From contig NZ_JAAUWT010000024.1 in NCBI RefSeq assembly GCF_014694455.1, positions 1 to 47,013 of the forward strand: a stretch of DNA of 47,013 bases, written 5' to 3'. The notes under the pieces were generated by a model that saw only the letters and a program-made list of their open reading frames with translations, ran no database searches and had not been told where the DNA came from. Both the position numbers and the translations under genes were made by a program. The stretch comes from Vibrio sp. S9_S30 (GTDB lineage: Bacteria > Pseudomonadota > Gammaproteobacteria > Enterobacterales > Vibrionaceae). Of this stretch, positions 43,104 to 47,013 are shown one piece after another. Positions within the stretch are counted from its first letter, which is position 1. Every line of letters starts with the position of its first letter.

Positions 43104-44606
43104 ATGAATAATAATCACATATCTATTTATTCCACCACTCAAATACGTGATGGTGAAAGGCTGGCTGCACAAAAGCTTGGTATTCCAATGTACGAGCTGA
43201 TGGAGCGTGCTGGTAAAGCGGTATTTCGTTTGATAAGCGACAAATATAAAACAGCAAGCAGACTGCTGGTTGTGTGCGGAACAGGCAATAATGGTGGCGA
43301 CGGCTATGTTGTCGCAAAGTTAGCAAAGTTGTTTGGTCATGATGTGATGTTATGGCATGTCGGAGATTCAGACAGGTTGACGGGAGATGCCCTCACCGCG
43401 CAACAAGGTTGGTTGGGCGTAGGGGGTGAAATATTATCGCCGAGTTCATCATGCCCAAAAGAGCTCGATCTTATTGTGGATGGGATGCTGGGCACAGGGT
43501 TGTCTGGCAACGTGCGACGCCAATATGCTGAAGTTATTGATCAAATAAACCGCCACCCCGCCCCCGTCATTTCAATCGATATACCTTCTGGGCTGTGCGC
43601 AGACTCCGGTGAAGCACTGGGTGCTGCTGTCGAAGCAGCATATACCGTTACGTTTGTCGGTTTAAAACATGGATTGATTACAGGAAAAGGGAAAAACTTT
43701 ACTGGCACTCTGTCTTACGACAGCCTAGGCACAGACGACTACTTCCAGCAAAGCGTCCCTACGCAATATAAGGTGATTGGCGGTCAGATATTGAAAGATA
43801 CGTTACCGCACCGCAAGCCCAATAGCCACAAAGGCAACTTTGGTCGTGTCCTGCTCGTCGGAGGAGCACACGGCATGGGCGGTGCAATCACGCTTGCCAG
43901 TGCGGCTTGTGCCCGTACTGGGGCTGGGCTAACCAAAGTGATTACCTATAAAGAGAATGCCCCTTCGCTCTTGGCAGCCTACCCAGAAATCATGATCGAC
44001 CCACATATGGGCAATAAACACCTCGTCAACGAATCACTGCAATGGGCCGATACATTGGTGCTTGGTCCGGGGTTAGGTCAGCATATTTGGGGGAATGAAC
44101 TTTTCCACCTTTTCCACCGCTTAGCGCTCCCGAAAGTACTGGATGCAGACGCATTGCATTTCTTGGCTGCTCAACCCAATAAAGATCAACAACGCATTAT
44201 CACTCCTCACCCTGGTGAAGCCGCTCGACTACTAAATTGCTCCATACAAGACGTGGAAGATAACCGATTCCAAGCCGCCAAAGAACTGTATGAAAAATAC
44301 GGCGGAGTGGTGGTTTTGAAAGGCGCTGGTACGATTATTTATGGTGGCGATACATTTTGGGTATGCAACCAAGGCAACCCTGGGATGGCAACGGGCGGAA
44401 TGGGCGATGTACTAAGCGGAATCATTGGGAGTTTGCTTGGTCAAAAACTGAATATCATCGACGCAGCGTGCTTAGGTGTTTGGTTACACAGTAATGCAGC
44501 CGATCACTGCGCACAAAAAGAAGGGCAAGTCGGCATGCTCGCCAGCGACCTTTTCCCCTACATTCGATCGATCTTAAACGGACACTCTTCAAACAAAAGC
44601 TTTTAA
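43104..44606 (+). CDS. nnr: Bifunctional NAD(P)HX epimerase/dehydratase
   Basis: 500 residues from ATG 43104 (aggac just upstream); 57 further in-frame codons upstream lack a ribosome site and family resemblance. The N-terminal epimerase domain (about 1-215) has CGTGNNGGDGYVVAKLA and SIDIPSGLCADSGE. The C-terminal dehydratase domain (about 225-495) has GNFGRVLLVGGAHGMGGA, ITPHPGEAARLL, VLKGAGT and NPGMATGGMGDVLSG (catalytic Asp). It repairs NAD(P)H damaged by hydration. It is usually found beside tsaE/queG; here it stands alone, so a second copy may exist elsewhere. Confidence 0.93.
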   Translation: MNNNHISIYSTTQIRDGERLAAQKLGIPMYELMERAGKAVFRLISDKYKTASRLLVVCGTGNNGGDGYVVAKLAKLFGHDVMLWHVGDSDRLTGDALTAQQGWLGVGGEILSPSSSCPKELDLIVDGMLGTGLSGNVRRQYAEVIDQINRHPAPVISIDIPSGLCADSGEALGAAVEAAYTVTFVGLKHGLITGKGKNFTGTLSYDSLGTDDYFQQSVPTQYKVIGGQILKDTLPHRKPNSHKGNFGRVLLVGGAHGMGGAITLASAACARTGAGLTKVITYKENAPSLLAAYPEIMIDPHMGNKHLVNESLQWADTLVLGPGLGQHIWGNELFHLFHRLALPKVLDADALHFLAAQPNKDQQRIITPHPGEAARLLNCSIQDVEDNRFQAAKELYEKYGGVVVLKGAGTIIYGGDTFWVCNQGNPGMATGGMGDVLSGIIGSLLGQKLNIIDAACLGVWLHSNAADHCAQKEGQVGMLASDLFPYIRSILNGHSSNKSF

Positions 44607-44686
44607 ACGAAAGATTTGTAAACAAAAGGCTTTTAAAGGAGAAAGCTCTGAAACGAGAAGGCTCTTAAACGAGAAAGCTTTAAACT
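44590..44686 (+). repeat. Degenerate tandem array at the end of nnr
   Basis: About six 15-17-base units of the form aaacgagaaagctctt, starting in the last codons of nnr (NKSF) and running past the stop. Copies read aaacaaaagctttt, aaacgaaagatttgt, aaacaaaaggctttt, aaaggagaaagctctg, aaacgagaaggctctt and aaacgagaaagcttt. Confidence 0.85.
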
Positions 44687-44798
44687 GACAAGCGAATGTG
44701 AATTGAATATACCCTGCGAGGAGTACAAAATATTCCTCGCTGACTTCAGAAACTTGGAGTAAATTACGCTTAATATACACAAACTTGCATCATCAGCA

Positions 44799-45281
44799 AT
44801 GATCAGAAAATACGCCCTTATCTGTCTTTCTCTTTTAAGTCTAACTCTTTCTTCTATAGCGTTTTCTGCTGTTGACCTTGTCAAAGTTGTAAAGTCGGAG
44901 CGTAAAATGTATCTGCTAAACAAGGGGATGATCGTCAAAGAATATCACATTGCATTGGGAGGCTCACCGAAAGGGCATAAGCAGCAAGAAGGCGATCAAA
45001 AAACCCCTGAAGGACGGTATATACTCGATTACAAAAAAGAAGATTCGGCCTTTCACCGTTCGATGCACATCAGCTATCCAAATGCAAAAGACAAAGCCCG
45101 AGCGAAAGCGCTAGGTGTCGATCCCGGCGGATTCATCATGGTTCACGGAAACAACCCAAAGAATCGACTTCTACAATTTGATTGGACAGAAGGCTGCATC
45201 GCCATAACGGATGATGAAATGGACGAATTTATGGAGCTCGTAGAAGTGGGTACCCCAATAGAAATCATGTGGGCAGAGTAG
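44799..45281 (+). CDS. YafK-type L,D-transpeptidase-fold protein
   Basis: 160 residues with a signal peptide (about 1-23). The YkuD fold is visible: KVVKSERKMYLLNKGMIVKE, ALGGSPKGHKQQEGDQKTPEG, then His116 in MVHGNN and the catalytic Cys133 in DWTEGCIAITDDEMD. The closest type is YafK/DpaA, which in E. coli removes the Braun lipoprotein from peptidoglycan. Whether it cuts or joins here is open. No good ribosome site is seen before the ATG. Confidence 0.85.
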   Translation: MIRKYALICLSLLSLTLSSIAFSAVDLVKVVKSERKMYLLNKGMIVKEYHIALGGSPKGHKQQEGDQKTPEGRYILDYKKEDSAFHRSMHISYPNAKDKARAKALGVDPGGFIMVHGNNPKNRLLQFDWTEGCIAITDDEMDEFMELVEVGTPIEIMWAE

Positions 45282-45545
45282 TTTGGCGAATACCGAGAGC
45301 TTACCCTGCTCCATGAACGCTTACACAGCCCCATTATTCATTATATTTTCTAATCCAATACATAGAAAAGTATCGTGTATTTCCCTTTCATTCCCTCTTG
45401 TTAACCACGCAATTTACTCTTAACATCTCGACCCAATCGGGATACTACATTGCTTCCCACTCTAAATTGAAATGGATAAGAAAAAATAAGACCTTTTTTC
45501 TTTTACGTCCTGATTTTTTCGCCTCTCTTATTAGGAGTAGTAAAG

Positions 45546-46754
45546 ATGTCTTCTCCAGTGCCCTTGGTACGATTGACGTTTTTAATCGCCATTCTTGTTG
45601 CTGTTGGTCAAATGAGCCAGACCATGTATGTTCCTTCAATTGGTCACATGGCAGCAGAGTTCGTCGTTAATCCTGCGGCACTGCAAGCGGTTATGGCGTG
45701 CTTTCTCATTCCTTATGGTCTATCACAATTTATCTACGGTCCCCTATCTGACCGAATAGGCAGAAAACCCATCATAATCTCTGGTCTCGTAATCTATTTG
45801 ATAGGGACACTCATGACTCTGTTTGCCCACGATTACACGCTATTCTTACTCGGGTGCTTTATTCAAGGAGCAGGAATTGGATGTGGTGGAACGATGGCGC
45901 GTACACTAACAAGAGACTGCTTCGAAGGCACAGACTTACACAAAGCAAATAGCCTAATCAGCATGTGCATTATCTTTAGTCCTTTACTTGCGCCTTTATT
46001 GGGCGGCTACTTAACAGAAACGGCTGGATGGCGAAACAGCTATTTATTTCTTGCTCTGTTTGCTGCCGCCGTTTTGATTACCATGCTGACAAGTTTCAAA
46101 GAAACACTGCCTGAAGAACGACGAAATGCCGCACCAGTTTGGGAAAACTATCGACACGTATTGGTAAACCGTCGCTTTCAAGGCTATTTAGCCTGCCTCA
46201 TCGCTATGTTCGCAGGGGTTGCGGTATTTGAAGCTGCTGCGGGCGTGCTGTTGGGAGGCACCCTAAAACTGCCCGCGACCGTTGTTAGCTTACTGTTTAT
46301 AGCCCCCATTCCCGGGTACTTAGCAGGCGCGGGGCTGTCGAGCGTCATTGCACAAAAAAGCTCCGAAAATCAGGCTCTAATATACGGGATGGTTGCCGCG
46401 GTGATTGGCTCCGTCATTGTATTGCTTCCTGGGCTAAACGACCAAACTACCGCAGTTACCTTAGTCGGTGGAGCAACCGTCTATTTTCTGGGAGCCGGTA
46501 TTTTGTTTCCCGCAGCAACAACAGGTGCATTAATACCATACTCGTCTCACGCTGGGACGGCAGGAGCACTCTTAGGTGGAATGCAAAATTTTGGAGCCGG
46601 TATTGCGACTCTAGCGGCATCAATCCTTCCCGCCAGTAACCAATTACCGTTAGGCATCCTCATGCTTATATGCGCTATTTTGGCAATGCTCGGGTTAATT
46701 TGGGTAGGTAAACACCCCGAAATACAACCCAACCCCCCTGTCACGGCGATGTAA
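45546..46754 (+). CDS. emrD: MFS multidrug transporter, EmrD-like
   Basis: 402 residues, 12 membrane segments. LVAVGQMSQTMYVPSIGHMA, YGLSQFIYGPLSDRIGRKP (the MFS motif A), GAGIGCGGTMARTLTRDC, SPLLAPLLGG and FEAAAGVLLGGTL line up with E. coli EmrD over the whole length, and GTAGALLGGMQNFGAG matches near the end. A proton-driven exporter of hydrophobic compounds. The site aggag lies 8 bases before the ATG. The next element starts 132 bases after the stop. Confidence 0.88.
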   Translation: MSSPVPLVRLTFLIAILVAVGQMSQTMYVPSIGHMAAEFVVNPAALQAVMACFLIPYGLSQFIYGPLSDRIGRKPIIISGLVIYLIGTLMTLFAHDYTLFLLGCFIQGAGIGCGGTMARTLTRDCFEGTDLHKANSLISMCIIFSPLLAPLLGGYLTETAGWRNSYLFLALFAAAVLITMLTSFKETLPEERRNAAPVWENYRHVLVNRRFQGYLACLIAMFAGVAVFEAAAGVLLGGTLKLPATVVSLLFIAPIPGYLAGAGLSSVIAQKSSENQALIYGMVAAVIGSVIVLLPGLNDQTTAVTLVGGATVYFLGAGILFPAATTGALIPYSSHAGTAGALLGGMQNFGAGIATLAASILPASNQLPLGILMLICAILAMLGLIWVGKHPEIQPNPPVTAM

Positions 46755-46783
46755 ACCCAGCTTGCCATCATCCTAGCTTGGGT
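46755..46783 (+). terminator. Weak stem-loop after emrD
   Basis: accca-gct/agc-tgggt imperfect stem with no T-run. A possible pause or attenuation site, low certainty. Confidence 0.3.
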
Positions 46784-46886
46784 GACGTCACTCAGAAAAG
46801 AATTGAACCACGGTTAATTAGGGCTTTTTGTGCAACTTCCAGTGGGTTGTTTAGCAGCGACGTTTAGGCATGAGGGTACGATGAAT

Positions 46887-47013
46887 GTAAGCGCATCATG
46901 AACCCCGCGTTCTAATCATCCGTCTCGAATAATAAGATCAAGTCTCCAACTCAAAGGAGACTTGAAATGGTCAAACGACGAACCAACCAAGAATGGCAAA
47001 CGTTATTCGAACA
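46887..47013 (+). mobile_element. IS66-family element, left end (continues outside)
   Basis: The inverted repeat GTAAGCGCATCATGAACCC starts at 46887 and pairs with the right end seen at the beginning of the window. The first IS66 gene starts 80 bases in. Same orientation as the element at the left edge. The 8 bases before it (cgatgaat) differ from those after the left-edge element, so the two are separate insertions. Confidence 0.8.
46967..47013 (+). CDS. IS66 accessory protein TnpA (partial)
   Basis: The window ends 15 codons into this gene. MVKRRTNQEWQTLFEQ is the typical start of the small IS66 accessory protein TnpA (xRRxxxEWxxLxEQ). The site aaggag lies about 8-9 bases before the ATG. 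The remaining IS66 genes are outside the window. Confidence 0.85.
   Translation, partial: MVKRRTNQEWQTLFE

Overview
The window reads as chromosomal DNA of a Vibrio-like marine gammaproteobacterium. The evidence is a DUF5062 protein, a DUF3541 protein, a MipA/OmpV barrel, an M66 (TagA/StcE-type) metalloprotease, an EmrD-like exporter and REP-associated transposase scars of the Vibrio type. The species cannot be decided from the sequence. There are no rRNA or tRNA genes and no CRISPR array. The window begins inside the 3' end of one IS66-family element and ends inside the 5' end of another in the same orientation; their flanking bases differ, so they are separate insertions.

Region by region. 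(1) 1-3.9 kb: IS66 end, then an AT-rich two-gene cassette (Cap4/DUF4297-type nuclease plus SMC/Rad50-like ATPase with a zinc hook) that looks like a Lamassu/ABC-three-component anti-phage system, then an IS481 remnant. (2) 3.4-11.6 kb: accessory mosaic. An M66 metalloprotease and a CAP-domain lipoprotein lie between internally deleted copies of one REP-associated transposase (RAYT) element. DUF5062, a remnant of an IS110 transposase, an unrecognised two-membrane-segment protein with a receiver-like front, and a small secreted protein follow. (3) 11.6-21.6 kb: tricorn-type protease, alkenal reductase with divergent LysR regulator, a decayed lactate permease remnant directly before lldD, a small outer-membrane barrel, a DUF805 pair and a GNAT. 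(4) 21.6-28 kb: DoxX, several decaying genes (Nudix without a start codon, Tag remnant, frameshifted membrane protein), GNATs, GST, a DUF3541 protein and a NupC-type nucleoside transporter. (5) 28.5-33 kb: RND efflux pump with its adaptor. (6) 33.5-40.1 kb: a tightly coupled seven-gene minus-strand operon holding a periplasmic protein, ABC ATPase, FtsX/MacB-type permease, LolA-like protein, outer-membrane barrel, LytS-type kinase and LytTR regulator. (7) 40.4-47 kb: MipA/OmpV, LysR regulator, small hypothetical protein, Nnr bifunctional repair enzyme, L,D-transpeptidase-fold protein, EmrD and the start of IS66.

Two things run through the window. One is gene decay with transposon scars. The other is many short perfect tandem duplications (9-22 bp), often at gene ends or over a ribosome binding site. 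The best candidates for a new system are the nuclease-SMC pair and the seven-gene ABC/LolA-like/barrel/LytSTR operon. Functions are assigned from recognised motifs and family resemblance by eye; no database search was possible.
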